The notes under the pieces were generated by a model. It did no database searches, was not told the origin of the DNA, and saw only the letters and a list, made by a program, of their open reading frames with translations. 64,000 nt of DNA, taken from contig JACZKW010000047.1 in the NCBI GenBank assembly GCA_014859835.1, forward strand, positions 62,001 through 126,000. The letters are read 5' to 3'. Both the position numbers and the translations under genes were made by a program. Origin of the DNA: UBA9653 sp014859835 (GTDB lineage Archaea; Thermoplasmatota; Thermoplasmata; UBA10834). The stretch's first letter is position 1, and every line of letters starts with the position of its first letter. Positions 7,932-17,232 of the stretch are shown here, one piece after another.

Positions 7932-9806
7932 GTGGCTTGTCTCAGATGTGGTTGCATGTGCGAGGAGGGGCCGCTCCTCTGTGATGCATGCGCCGACGCT
8001 TCTTTCGAAGACCCGCGGTTCTTTCTGAACCCATCATTAATTGGCCGGAGTGTTTTTCAGAGGATGCGCTCGGAAGGGTCTGCCACAATGCTTCTCGGCC
8101 CCACTTCTTGTTCAGACACGATGTGTATCCCTTCAGTCGATTTGCAGAAGATGGTTTCGGAGACCGGTGTCAACGGCATGACTCCGGAGGAGCTCAAAGG
8201 GTTCTACGAACAATGCAACACGATACTGGCACATCTAGGCGTTCCTCTCAAATTCGACCTGCCTTTCATATTGATCACTGAAGATGCTGCGCAGACCATA
8301 ACAACCATAATACAGAAAGTGGAGCAGGCGGAGCAACTCTATCCCAACGAGGGCATGAGTGACTTGTACTTGCGAATGGGTCTCGTCTACTGGTACGCTT
8401 TTCACGGGATATTGATGAGGACAGCATCCAAAGACTGGGCCAATGCGAAGAAGAAGCTGCTCAGGTCGAGAGCGAGGGATTACATGGCCCGGGTCACCCA
8501 GACCGACGACCTCAGCTCAATAGCGACCTACAACATGGGTATGCTGGCGGTCGATGCTGGGGACTGGGCGGACGCTGAGATGCATCTCTCAAACGCCCTC
8601 AAGCATTTCCCCAACGATAGGAAGATCATCGAATCCCTGGCCAAGTCTCAACTCGAACTAGGGAACCCGATGGATGCCATGGCACGGATAGACGACGCTT
8701 TGGCGCTGGAGGAGACTCAGAGACTATGGGTCCTTAAAGGCCGGGTCCTTAGAGACCTGAACAAGCCCCAGGAGGCGCTCGATTGCTTCAGCAGGTCGCT
8801 TTCTCTGGACTCAAGATTCATCGAAGCTTACGATCACATCATCGTCGTTCTGCACGAGCTGGGCAGGACCGAGGACGCCTCAGTGGCCGAGCGTCAGAGG
8901 GCCATGGCGAGGACGCCGGACCTGGACCAGAAAGTGACGGATCTGATCAGCGAATTGAAGAAGGCATCCGCCGAGACAACGGTAGGAGCGCCTCCGAGAC
9001 ATTTCATACACATCGCTGAGGAACCCAAAGTGGAGGTCCAAGTCGAATCCTATCCTGCCGAGCTTGCTCGGGAAGCGCTCAGATCGGGGAACTACGATTC
9101 GGCGATACAGATGGCCGAGCACATTCTTCGGGAGGAGCCCGGTTCTGTGGATGCACAATTGACACTGATCGAATCTCTTGTGAAGACAAATGACCTGGCC
9201 CGAGCAGACCATGTCGCACACACCTTCTACGAGAACAACAGGAGCGATCCTCGTTCCTGGTATTGGCGGGGCGTATTGGCTGAAAATGAGGGTAAATGGG
9301 GAGCTTCTGTTCAGTACTTCAGCAAGGCTGTATCACTCGATCCGAGGCAAATCGACGCATGGGTGTTGATGGGTGACGCGCTGCTCAAGAACGGCAAGGT
9401 CAGCGGTGCCGACGAGAGCTACTCCAGAGCCCTGCAGATCAATGGCAACTATCCCCGAGCATGGCTCGGAAAGGCCAAGGCGATGCGCGAGCTGGGCCGT
9501 TGGGGGGCCGCGATCCAATGCCTGGATAAGTATAACATGCTGGAGCCGCGCGATAAGGATTCATGGCTGTTGAAAGCAGACATCCTGTTCGAGAAGGAAA
9601 AGCATCGCAGGGCGGTGGAGGCATACGACAGGTTCCTGGAACTTGACCAAGACGATTCCCACGCTCTCGGCAGAAAAGGGATTGCATTGAACGCCATCGG
9701 TATGCAGGACGAGGCACGCAAGTGTCTCGAGGAGGCCGTGAGGCTGGATTCGACTAACAGGGACGCTGCGAAGTGGCTGAAAACCCTGGACGGAGGGGAT
9801 GAGTGA
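7932..9806 (+). CDS. Zinc-ribbon plus TPR repeat protein
   Basis: 624 residues. The N-terminus is cysteine-rich (CLRCGCMCEEG, then LCDAC), probably a zinc-binding ribbon. The rest is mostly tetratricopeptide repeats, seen as recurrent A-W/Y-G-A-L-P positions: about three repeats at 195-300 and a second array at 375-620. A linker near 330-370 separates them. Such proteins act as protein-binding scaffolds; no enzymatic motif is seen. The GTG start has a strong Shine-Dalgarno sequence. Its stop overlaps the next start (TGATG), so the two TPR proteins are made together and may form a complex. Confidence 0.75.
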   Translation: MACLRCGCMCEEGPLLCDACADASFEDPRFFLNPSLIGRSVFQRMRSEGSATMLLGPTSCSDTMCIPSVDLQKMVSETGVNGMTPEELKGFYEQCNTILAHLGVPLKFDLPFILITEDAAQTITTIIQKVEQAEQLYPNEGMSDLYLRMGLVYWYAFHGILMRTASKDWANAKKKLLRSRARDYMARVTQTDDLSSIATYNMGMLAVDAGDWADAEMHLSNALKHFPNDRKIIESLAKSQLELGNPMDAMARIDDALALEETQRLWVLKGRVLRDLNKPQEALDCFSRSLSLDSRFIEAYDHIIVVLHELGRTEDASVAERQRAMARTPDLDQKVTDLISELKKASAETTVGAPPRHFIHIAEEPKVEVQVESYPAELAREALRSGNYDSAIQMAEHILREEPGSVDAQLTLIESLVKTNDLARADHVAHTFYENNRSDPRSWYWRGVLAENEGKWGASVQYFSKAVSLDPRQIDAWVLMGDALLKNGKVSGADESYSRALQINGNYPRAWLGKAKAMRELGRWGAAIQCLDKYNMLEPRDKDSWLLKADILFEKEKHRRAVEAYDRFLELDQDDSHALGRKGIALNAIGMQDEARKCLEEAVRLDSTNRDAAKWLKTLDGGDE

Positions 9807-12388
9807 TGGTCGAACTAGATAAGATCCTTGACGAGCGCTCAGATGACCGGATCATCGGCGCGGTCCTCAACCTCCCTGACCCGGAGTTCAGCAACTTGGT
9901 GGAGAAGGTCCTTGGATATCTGGAGCTGAAGATGTCCAGGAGTCGACTCAGGGAGACTTTCGTGATCGCAGATTGCATCCACCGATCCGATGACACCAGA
10001 TATGCCATCCTGTTCTCGAGGCGGGAGCAGCCGTTGGGAAGAGGCGATGTCGAGAGTTTGATCTCATACATGGAGAAGACAGGGGCGTCATCCGCCCTAG
10101 TGTTTACAACTGCTCCCATTCTTGACGAGGCTGTCGAACTCATGTGTGAGCATTCAATCGGCTTCGCGGACGGAAAGAAACTCATCGCCATCCTCCGCAG
10201 ATTCGACCTGGACAAGGAGGTCTTACAGATCACGTCCATGATGCCCGAAGTGGTCGTGGCCGAACACCCAGCTATCTCCGGAGAAAGGCTCGAGGATGCG
10301 ATGAAGGCGGGATACGACGCCCTTGCGAGCAAGGATTTCATGCGCGCTCTTGAGGCGTTCGACCTCGCCATATTGGTTGATGAGAACTACGATGTGCCCT
10401 GGCGACTCAAGGGAGTGGTCCTGGATGAGATGGGATACCACGAGCAGGCGCTCGAGTGTTATAAGCACGCTCTCGAACTCCTGCCAGAGAGCGATGATAC
10501 ATGGTTCGCTCTCGGCAACTGTTTCTTCGCACTTTCCAGATACACCGAGGAGATAATGTGCTATGACAAGGCCCTGTTCTACAACCCTATGATGCAGAAG
10601 GCCTTGATCAATAAAGGATCCACCCTGCACAGACTGGGACGATACCAGGAGGCACTGCTCACATACGACAAGGTGCTCAAGATCAACTATCGCCTGGAGA
10701 AGGTCCATAACAATAAGGGGGCCACTCTTCACGCACTCAACAGGCAGATGGAAGCGCTGGAATCTTACGATCGTGCGATAGAGCTCAAACATGATTATGT
10801 CGAGGCATGGATCAACAAAGGCAACCTGCTGTACATGATAGGACGATACGAGGAAGCCCTCGAATCATTCACCCAAGTCACGAGATTCCGGCCGGAGTAC
10901 CCCAAGGGCTGGTATCTCCGAGGGATGGTCTCCAAGAAGCTCGGCAAGGTCACACAGGCCAACTCTGTATTCGAGCAGGCCCTTCAGCTCGATCCGGACT
11001 ATGTCGATGCAAGGAAGGCACTCGGGGAAGTGAAGCAGATGATCGCTGAGCAGTTCGTCGAAGTGCCCAGGATCGTTGAAGACATCTTCTTGACTGCTCC
11101 AGATGCCCCTGCCAAGGCCGAACCCGAGACGCCTACACCCGTCATGGCCGAGGATGTGGTCGTTCGTGTCCAGGAACCAACGGTCGAACAGCTTGCGGGC
11201 GAGCTCTACGGCGACCGTGCCCAGCTCCTCCTGCTTCTTGGCAGGCATGATGAGGCGTTCGAATTCCTGGGCAAGTCCCTAAGGTTGGAGGGCGAGGATC
11301 CGAGCCTGCTCACCGCCGCTGGGAACGTCCTCTTCCGACAGGGGAAGATCGAGGCGGCGATAAGATCCTACGAACACGCCTTATCGATCGACGGGTCACA
11401 CGTCCCTGCCTTGATGAATCTGCACAACGCGCTGATGGAGATGGGCGAATGGGAGAAGGCCCACGGACTCGGTGAGGCGCTTCGGGACTCTTCCGCCGGG
11501 TGGCAGGGCCATGCATTGGCGGCCATCGAAGCCCGTCACAGGGGCGACCCTGCAGGAGCGACAGAGGAAATCGATGATGCCCTTGCCACTGAGAACCTCG
11601 CGATGCTGCTCAACTATCGCGGCCTGACCAAACTAGAATGTGATGATCTGGACGGCGCTGCCGAAGCGTTCGAGCGCGCCGTCGCGTTGCCTTTGGATAG
11701 GTCGGAGGCGTGCAACAACCTGGGAGTCGTCATATTGAAGAAGGGCGAGTTCGAGAAGGCGAGCCTAGAGGTTGACCGGGCCATAAGGCACAGGAAGAGC
11801 AACCCGGCTGCTTGGAACAACAGGGGTTGCATACTCTACAAGAGGGACAGGATGAGGGAGGCGATCGCATGCTTCGACGAATCATTGCTCATAGCCCCTT
11901 CTACTGTCGCGATGACGAACAAAGGGTTCGTGCAGTTGACATTGGACATGCTTCCGGAGGCCCTCAGCTCGTTCGAGCAATCGATCAGATTGGCCGAGAC
12001 TCCTGAGGGATACAACAACAAAGGTATCGTGCTCATGCGCATGTCCAAGATGGACGACGCCCGGGTCTCCCTGAAGGACGCGTTGAGGTTGGCTCCAAAG
12101 TTCGGAGACGCATCCTCGAACCTCAAGAGAGCTGAGTCGGCACCACCTGGGCTGGGCAACACATCGACCGCGACCGAGGATCTAACTCGATCTCCGCGAC
12201 TGGAAGTTGTCGGAGGTAACGATGCATCTTCTCTGGACATGGACGAGCTGACACCGAAGAACCTCCGAAAGAAGCGCAAAGCCGAATTGGAGGCCATATG
12301 CGACGCGTTCGGGGTAAGCTCCAGAGGGACCAAGTCCGAACTGATATCGCGTATCTTGCGCTCGAAGAGGCAGGCTTCGAAGAAGTGA
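9806..12388 (+). CDS. Mrr-like domain, TPR array and SAP domain protein
   Basis: 860 residues. The N-terminal 135 residues resemble a restriction-endonuclease-like (Mrr) fold: AILFSRREQ, then SYMEKTGASSALVFTTAPIL and FADGKKLIAIL. The usual catalytic Q-x-K is replaced, so it is probably inactive. About fifteen TPR units follow in two blocks (170-410 and 455-775), separated by a proline-rich linker near 430. The C-terminal 45 residues (LTPKNLRKKRKAELEAICDAFGV) form a SAP-like DNA-binding motif. The layout suggests a chromatin- or DNA-associated scaffold. ATG 9806 with GGAGGGG upstream is preferred over GTG 9803. Confidence 0.72.
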   Translation: MVELDKILDERSDDRIIGAVLNLPDPEFSNLVEKVLGYLELKMSRSRLRETFVIADCIHRSDDTRYAILFSRREQPLGRGDVESLISYMEKTGASSALVFTTAPILDEAVELMCEHSIGFADGKKLIAILRRFDLDKEVLQITSMMPEVVVAEHPAISGERLEDAMKAGYDALASKDFMRALEAFDLAILVDENYDVPWRLKGVVLDEMGYHEQALECYKHALELLPESDDTWFALGNCFFALSRYTEEIMCYDKALFYNPMMQKALINKGSTLHRLGRYQEALLTYDKVLKINYRLEKVHNNKGATLHALNRQMEALESYDRAIELKHDYVEAWINKGNLLYMIGRYEEALESFTQVTRFRPEYPKGWYLRGMVSKKLGKVTQANSVFEQALQLDPDYVDARKALGEVKQMIAEQFVEVPRIVEDIFLTAPDAPAKAEPETPTPVMAEDVVVRVQEPTVEQLAGELYGDRAQLLLLLGRHDEAFEFLGKSLRLEGEDPSLLTAAGNVLFRQGKIEAAIRSYEHALSIDGSHVPALMNLHNALMEMGEWEKAHGLGEALRDSSAGWQGHALAAIEARHRGDPAGATEEIDDALATENLAMLLNYRGLTKLECDDLDGAAEAFERAVALPLDRSEACNNLGVVILKKGEFEKASLEVDRAIRHRKSNPAAWNNRGCILYKRDRMREAIACFDESLLIAPSTVAMTNKGFVQLTLDMLPEALSSFEQSIRLAETPEGYNNKGIVLMRMSKMDDARVSLKDALRLAPKFGDASSNLKRAESAPPGLGNTSTATEDLTRSPRLEVVGGNDASSLDMDELTPKNLRKKRKAELEAICDAFGVSSRGTKSELISRILRSKRQASKK

Positions 12389-12449
12389 CTTCAGCGCCTC
12401 CGCTGAGCCTTCAAGATCCTCTCAGTCGACTCCTCCGATCAGAAATCGC

Positions 12450-12695
12450 TCACGCGATGTTCATCACGACGACATCGCGGACAGCTTTCATCTCGCTGAA
12501 CGGAAGCACGAGTCTTCCCTGGGCATCGGTCTTGAACAATCTCGGTTCGATCTCTTCAGCAGGGATCACGAGAACATTCTGAAGCTCACCAGTCTTCGTG
12601 TCTATCATGAAGTTCTCAATCATGCCGAGTATCTGGCCGTCGTTTGTCATTACCGTTTTGCCCTTAAGCTCGGTTATGAATTTGCGCATCTGCAT
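12450..12695 (-). CDS. PRC-barrel domain protein
   Basis: 81 residues forming a single PRC-barrel: FITELKGKTVMTNDGQILGMIENFMIDTKTGEL, then LVIPAEEI and LVLPFSEMKAVRDVVVM. Archaea have many such small proteins, linked to RNA metabolism and cell division; some bind archaeal cell-division proteins. It follows the CDC48 gene by 11 bases on the same strand and is probably co-transcribed. GGAGAT precedes the ATG. It converges with the TPR gene across a 61-base gap. Confidence 0.85.
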   Translation of the reverse strand: MQMRKFITELKGKTVMTNDGQILGMIENFMIDTKTGELQNVLVIPAEEIEPRLFKTDAQGRLVLPFSEMKAVRDVVVMNIA

Positions 12696-12706
12696 CCCAT
12701 CTCCGA

Positions 12707-14929
12707 CTATCTGTAGTAGCCAAGCCCATTATCATCTTTGCGCTTCTTAGAGATTGCGGTCTTTATTTCCAGGACCTGCGACTCATAGAACTTGACCGTC
12801 TCTGGGCCGGTCGACGCCCTAACTATGCTCAACGCCTTCTCGAAGTGTTCGAAGCGGACCTTGTCCGCTTTCTTGTTCTCCCGGAGCGCAATGAGTGCCG
12901 CTTCCCTGCAGAGGTTCTCGATATCCGCGCCTACGAAACCTTCCAAACGCTTCGCGAGAGGGGCCAGGTCGACGCCCTCGAGAGGCATCTTCTTCGTATG
13001 GACATCGAGGATCTTTCTCCGGGCCTTTTCATCCGGTATCGGGATCAGGAGCAGTTTGTCGAACCTGCCCGGCCTCAGGAGCGCGGGGTCAATCATGTCC
13101 GGCCGGTTGGTCGCTCCTATGACGAAGACGTTCTCCATATCCTCCAGCCCGTCCATGGATGTGAGCAATTGGTTCACGATTCTCTCAGTGGCTCCTGAAT
13201 CGTTATGGCTTCCTCTCCTCGGAGCGATCGCATCGATCTCGTCGAAGAATACGATGCTCGGCGAGACCTGCTTCGCCTTCTTGAATATCATCCTCACGGC
13301 CTTTTCGCTCTCACCGACCCATTTGGACATGACCTCTGGACCTTTTATGGATATGAAATTCGTGTTAGACATGTTCGCGATCGCACGTGCGATCAGAGTC
13401 TTTCCGGTTCCTGGAGCACCGAACAGCAGCACCCCTTTCGGTGGTCTGATGCCCAATCTCTTGAATGACTCAGGATCTTCGATGGGCAGCTCGATGGCCT
13501 CGTGCAGCTCCTTCTTCACATCATCTAGTCCCCCGACATCCTCCCAAGTGACGTTCGGTACCTCGATCAACACTTCGCGCATGGCACTGGGCTCGATGTC
13601 TCGTTTAGCATCCGCGAAATCCTGTCCCGTTACCTTCATCTTCTCTAGTATGTCTGCGGGAATAGGCTTTCCCAGATCGATATCGGGCAGGTATCTCCGC
13701 AGAGATCGCATTGCAGCTTCGCGAGCAAGTGCGGCCAGGTCCGCGCCTGCAAAGCCATGGGTTATCTCTCCGATGTGATCCAGATTGACAGTCTCATCGA
13801 TTGGCATTCCTCTTGTATGGATCTGCATTATCTCCTGGCGTCCAGCGGTGGAAGGTACCCCAATCTCAATCTCTCTATCGAACCTTCCAGGCCTTCTCAG
13901 GGCAGGATCGATAGCTTCCTCCCTGTTTGTCGCTGCGATAACTATGACATTACCCCTGCTCGTGAGCCCATCCATCAAGGTGAGGAGCTGAGCGACGACT
14001 CTCCTCTCGACCTCTCCTTGGACCTCGTCCCTCCTAGGGGCGATCGAATCCAGCTCGTCGATGAAGATCACGGATGGGGCGTTCTTCTCCGCCTCAGCGA
14101 ATATCTCTCTGAGTTTCTCTTCGCTCTGGCCATAGAATTTGGACATTATCTCCGGTCCCTGTATCGAGAAGAAGTTGGCCCCCGCCTCATTCGCTACGGC
14201 TCTTGCGATTAATGTCTTGCCAGTGCCTGGCGGTCCATAGAGGAGCACTCCTTTCGGCGGGTCGATGCCCAGCCTCGTGAATATCTCTGGGTGTTTCAGC
14301 GGGAGCTCGATCATCTCCCGGATCCTCTCCAATTCCCCTTCCAACCCTCCTATGTCCTCATAGGTGACGGAGGGGCGGGCAAGGTCGGTGATCTCTATCG
14401 GCTCGGTTTTCACAGACAGTTCCGTCTGCTCGGTCACTTGGACTATCCCATTGGGTGCCGTAGATGCGACCATGAAAGGAAGAAACCCCCCCATCAGAGC
14501 GATGTTGGGGATGATGATTTCGTCACCCTTGATCACGGCCCTGTTGAGCAATCCCTTCTTGAACAATCCCTCGACACCTTGACCGAATCTGACGCGCTTT
14601 CCGTGAGGTATCTTGGGAGCGACCACTATCTTCTGGGCCGGCTGAGCATCGGCTTTCTGCACAACGACGTTCTCGCCTATGGATACCGCAGCGTTCCCTC
14701 GTATCATGCCATCGATTCTGATGATCCCTTTGCCCTCGTCCTCATGAGCTGCCCTGAACACCTTCGCCGCCGTCCTCTTCTTGCCAACGATCTCGATGAT
14801 TTCACCAACATCGACTGAGAGATCCTTCCTTGTCGAGGTGTCTATTCGAGCTCTTCCGAGGCCCACTTCGGATTGGTGATGCGCTCTCGCGACCCGAAGG
14901 GTGATCCCATCCGCTTTCTTCTTCACCAT
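12707..14929 (-). CDS. CDC48/VCP-family AAA+ ATPase
   Basis: 740 residues, the normal archaeal CDC48 (VAT) length. It has an N-terminal double-psi barrel and CDC48 domain 2 (1-180), then two AAA modules. D1 has Walker A GPPGTGKT and Walker B FIDELDSIAPRR; D2 has Walker A GAPGTGKT and Walker B FFDEIDAIAPRRG. Each has an arginine-finger region (RRPGRFDREIEI and LRPGRFDKLLLI). It unfolds proteins for the proteasome and remodels complexes. GGAGGGG lies 11 bases before the ATG. The C-terminus (KKRKDDNGLGYYR) ends in an aromatic Tyr-Tyr like the HbYX-type tail that docks on proteasomes. Confidence 0.95.
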   Translation of the reverse strand: MVKKKADGITLRVARAHHQSEVGLGRARIDTSTRKDLSVDVGEIIEIVGKKRTAAKVFRAAHEDEGKGIIRIDGMIRGNAAVSIGENVVVQKADAQPAQKIVVAPKIPHGKRVRFGQGVEGLFKKGLLNRAVIKGDEIIIPNIALMGGFLPFMVASTAPNGIVQVTEQTELSVKTEPIEITDLARPSVTYEDIGGLEGELERIREMIELPLKHPEIFTRLGIDPPKGVLLYGPPGTGKTLIARAVANEAGANFFSIQGPEIMSKFYGQSEEKLREIFAEAEKNAPSVIFIDELDSIAPRRDEVQGEVERRVVAQLLTLMDGLTSRGNVIVIAATNREEAIDPALRRPGRFDREIEIGVPSTAGRQEIMQIHTRGMPIDETVNLDHIGEITHGFAGADLAALAREAAMRSLRRYLPDIDLGKPIPADILEKMKVTGQDFADAKRDIEPSAMREVLIEVPNVTWEDVGGLDDVKKELHEAIELPIEDPESFKRLGIRPPKGVLLFGAPGTGKTLIARAIANMSNTNFISIKGPEVMSKWVGESEKAVRMIFKKAKQVSPSIVFFDEIDAIAPRRGSHNDSGATERIVNQLLTSMDGLEDMENVFVIGATNRPDMIDPALLRPGRFDKLLLIPIPDEKARRKILDVHTKKMPLEGVDLAPLAKRLEGFVGADIENLCREAALIALRENKKADKVRFEHFEKALSIVRASTGPETVKFYESQVLEIKTAISKKRKDDNGLGYYR

Positions 14930-14976
14930 CTACCGGCAAATCCCCTCCTAGCTCAAAAAAGGTTTGGGTTCCAAGC

Positions 14977-14986
14977 GACTTAATGC
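14977..14986 (-). promoter_or_regulatory. TATA-like element upstream of cdc48
   Basis: On the minus strand GCATTAAGTC lies about 50 bases before the CDC48 start, predicting a leader of about 25 bases with a strong Shine-Dalgarno. The 233-base divergent region up to the porGD-like gene at 15163 holds this box, one for the opposite direction, and nothing else I recognise. Confidence 0.35.
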
Positions 14987-15118
14987 GTTTTCGCCGGCGC
15001 GCTTCTCGATAAACTCGATTTTCGACATTTGAACGATGGCATTCTCTGACATCTGTGTTTTGCTCATAAACCAGCGTTTATGGACGCTTTTCAGAGCCAT
15101 TAGGGGTTGCTCAGAAAG

Positions 15119-15128
15119 CCTTAAAATA
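15119..15128 (+). promoter_or_regulatory. TATA box of the por operon
   Basis: CCTTAAAATA lies about 39 bases before the ATG at 15163, predicting a leader of roughly 13 bases. Confidence 0.4.
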
Positions 15129-15162
15129 GGTCCAATCATTCAAACAGGTGCGAGGCTCAAGG

Positions 15163-16047
15163 ATGTACGAGGTACGATTCCATGGCCGTGGCGGCCAGGG
15201 CGCTGTCATGGCTGCGCAAGCACTCGCGAGCGCCGCTCACCAGGAAAGCGGGTATGCAACCGCCTTCCCATTTTTCGGGGCTGAAAGAAGGGGTGCCCCG
15301 GTGCTCGCGTTTACGAGAATTGATAAGACGCGGATTTACAGGAAGACGCAGGTACACGAACCCGACTTCGTCGTCGTTCTCGACGAATCTCTGATCGATT
15401 CGGTCAACGTGGTCGACGGTCTGAAGAAGGGCGGCATCGTGATAGTTAACACTGCTAGGAAGCCTGAAGAGGTCGATGTGGGTATCGATGTCAAGATGGC
15501 CACTATCGATGCCACCTCTGTCGCGTTGGAAGTATTGAAACAACCCGCGACGAACTCATCGATCCTGGGTGCTTTGTCGAAAGCGACAGGTCTTGTCTCG
15601 ATCGAATCCATCGAGAAGGGGATCATGGAGGTGTTCGGTGACAGGCTCGGCCCGAAGATCGGTGAGAAGAACGCTAAGGCGGCCAGGGTCGCCTATGAGC
15701 GCACTATCGTGGGCGAATCGCACGGTCACAGACCTCTGAAGGCCGCTAAGAAGTGGCTCCCCGATGTCAATGAACTGCCACTGGGCGCCGCTGGCATCGT
15801 GAAGAAGACCGAAGCGGGCATGGTAGGTCCAGGTTCGTTCACAGAGAACAAGACTGGTAGCTGGAAGGTTTTCAGGCCAGAGTATGATATCGAAAAGTGC
15901 ACTATGTGCAACTTCTGCTGGTTCTACTGCCCCGAGGGATGCATATACAGAAAGGGCGAGAAGATGGAATTCGACATGGATTACTGCAAGGGCTGCGGGA
16001 TATGCGCCAACGAGTGCCCCGTTGAAGCCATAAAGATGGTGAGGTGA
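15163..16047 (+). CDS. porGD: 2-oxoacid:ferredoxin oxidoreductase gamma-delta fusion
   Basis: 294 residues. Residues 1-180 are the gamma domain (GRGGQGAVMAAQALA, FFGAERRGAPVLAF). Residues 200-294 are the delta ferredoxin-like domain with two 4Fe-4S motifs (CTMCNFCWFYCP and CKGCGICANECP). In many archaea these are two genes; here they are one. The complex oxidises pyruvate or a related 2-oxoacid with CoA and reduces ferredoxin. ATG 15163 is chosen over GTG 15148 because the conserved protein begins MYEVRFHGRGGQG. The alpha gene starts 6 bases later. Confidence 0.92.
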   Translation: MYEVRFHGRGGQGAVMAAQALASAAHQESGYATAFPFFGAERRGAPVLAFTRIDKTRIYRKTQVHEPDFVVVLDESLIDSVNVVDGLKKGGIVIVNTARKPEEVDVGIDVKMATIDATSVALEVLKQPATNSSILGALSKATGLVSIESIEKGIMEVFGDRLGPKIGEKNAKAARVAYERTIVGESHGHRPLKAAKKWLPDVNELPLGAAGIVKKTEAGMVGPGSFTENKTGSWKVFRPEYDIEKCTMCNFCWFYCPEGCIYRKGEKMEFDMDYCKGCGICANECPVEAIKMVR

Positions 16048-16053
16048 AGAGGC

Positions 16054-17232
16054 ATGGCTCACAAGATTGTCACGGGTAACTATGCAGCCGCGTACGGCGC
16101 TATGAGGAGCAGAGTCAGAACGGTGGCAGCATATCCGATCACTCCTCAGACGTTCATAGTCGAGCACTTGTCCGAGTTCATCAACAACGGTGAGTTGGAC
16201 TCAGAATACATCGAAGTGGAGAGCGAACACTCGGCCATGAGTGCATGCGTCTCTGCGAGCGCGACTGGCGTGCGCACATTCACTGCAACTTCTTCCCAAG
16301 GATTGGCATTGATGCACGAGATTCTGCCCATCGCGAGCGGGCTGAGATTGCCTATCGTGATGTCAGTCGTCAACCGTGCGATCGCTGCCCCGATAAACAT
16401 CTGGGTGGAGCACAACGATATCATGCCCGAGCGGGATTCCGGCTGGCTGCAGGTCTTCTGCGACCACAATCAGGAAGTCCAGGACATGATCCTGCAAGCA
16501 TTCAGGATTGCCGAGGACAAGCGCGTCGCGCTACCGGTGGCTGTCTGTCTGGACGCGTTCATCCTATCGCATACGGTCGAGCCAGTTGATCTGATGTGCC
16601 AGGAGGATGCCGATAGGTTCCTCCCGAAATACAGCCCGCCAAGCCCGATACTCGACCCCAATAATCCGACGGCCGTCGGTGTATTCGTTCCACCGGAATA
16701 TATGATGGAGTGCCGGTGGCAGATGGACAATGCGATGCGCCAGGCACCCAAGGTGATCGAAGAGGTCAACAAGGCGTTCGCCAAGGAGTTCGGCAGGGAT
16801 TATGGCGGGATGATAGACCCGTACATGTGTGATGATGCCGATGTGGTTCTGATCACTCTGGGCACTGTTGGGTCCACGACTCATGAGGTCGTAGATGTTA
16901 TGCGAGCAGAGGGCAAGAAAGTGGGCATGGTCAAGCTCAGGTTCTGGAGACCATATCCTGCGGCGCAGTTGCGAAAGATCGCGGAGAAGGTGAAAGCCGT
17001 CGGGGTCTTCGACCGTGCGGTTTCGTACGGGGTCGCTGGGCCATCCTTCATTGAGTTCAGAAACGCTGCATATGGTCTCGATGTGCCAACGATGAACGTC
17101 ATCGGCGGTCTCGGTGGCAACGATGTCTCTCTGGCGGATATCCGTTCGATATTCGATAAACTGCTGGAGATCGCAAAGACCGGAGTGGTCAAGAGGGAGA
17201 TAGTCTGGCTCAACACAAGGGGGGTGGAGTGA
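16054..17232 (+). CDS. porA: Pyruvate:ferredoxin oxidoreductase-like alpha subunit
   Basis: 392 residues, typical for the alpha chain. The YPITPQT motif near residue 27, ESEHSAMSACVSASATG, and the SSQGLALMHE segment are hallmarks. The C-terminal domain has the VLITLGTVGSTTHEVVDVMR pattern. With beta it binds thiamine pyrophosphate and CoA. GAAGAGGC precedes the ATG. Its stop overlaps the beta start (TGATG). The exact 2-oxoacid is inferred from resemblance to Por rather than Kor or Vor. Confidence 0.92.
   Translation: MAHKIVTGNYAAAYGAMRSRVRTVAAYPITPQTFIVEHLSEFINNGELDSEYIEVESEHSAMSACVSASATGVRTFTATSSQGLALMHEILPIASGLRLPIVMSVVNRAIAAPINIWVEHNDIMPERDSGWLQVFCDHNQEVQDMILQAFRIAEDKRVALPVAVCLDAFILSHTVEPVDLMCQEDADRFLPKYSPPSPILDPNNPTAVGVFVPPEYMMECRWQMDNAMRQAPKVIEEVNKAFAKEFGRDYGGMIDPYMCDDADVVLITLGTVGSTTHEVVDVMRAEGKKVGMVKLRFWRPYPAAQLRKIAEKVKAVGVFDRAVSYGVAGPSFIEFRNAAYGLDVPTMNVIGGLGGNDVSLADIRSIFDKLLEIAKTGVVKREIVWLNTRGVE

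Noticed and set aside
12792..13778. 328-codon open frame antisense to cdc48
   Set aside because: Serine-rich shadow of the AAA ATPase codons; no domain and no start signal.
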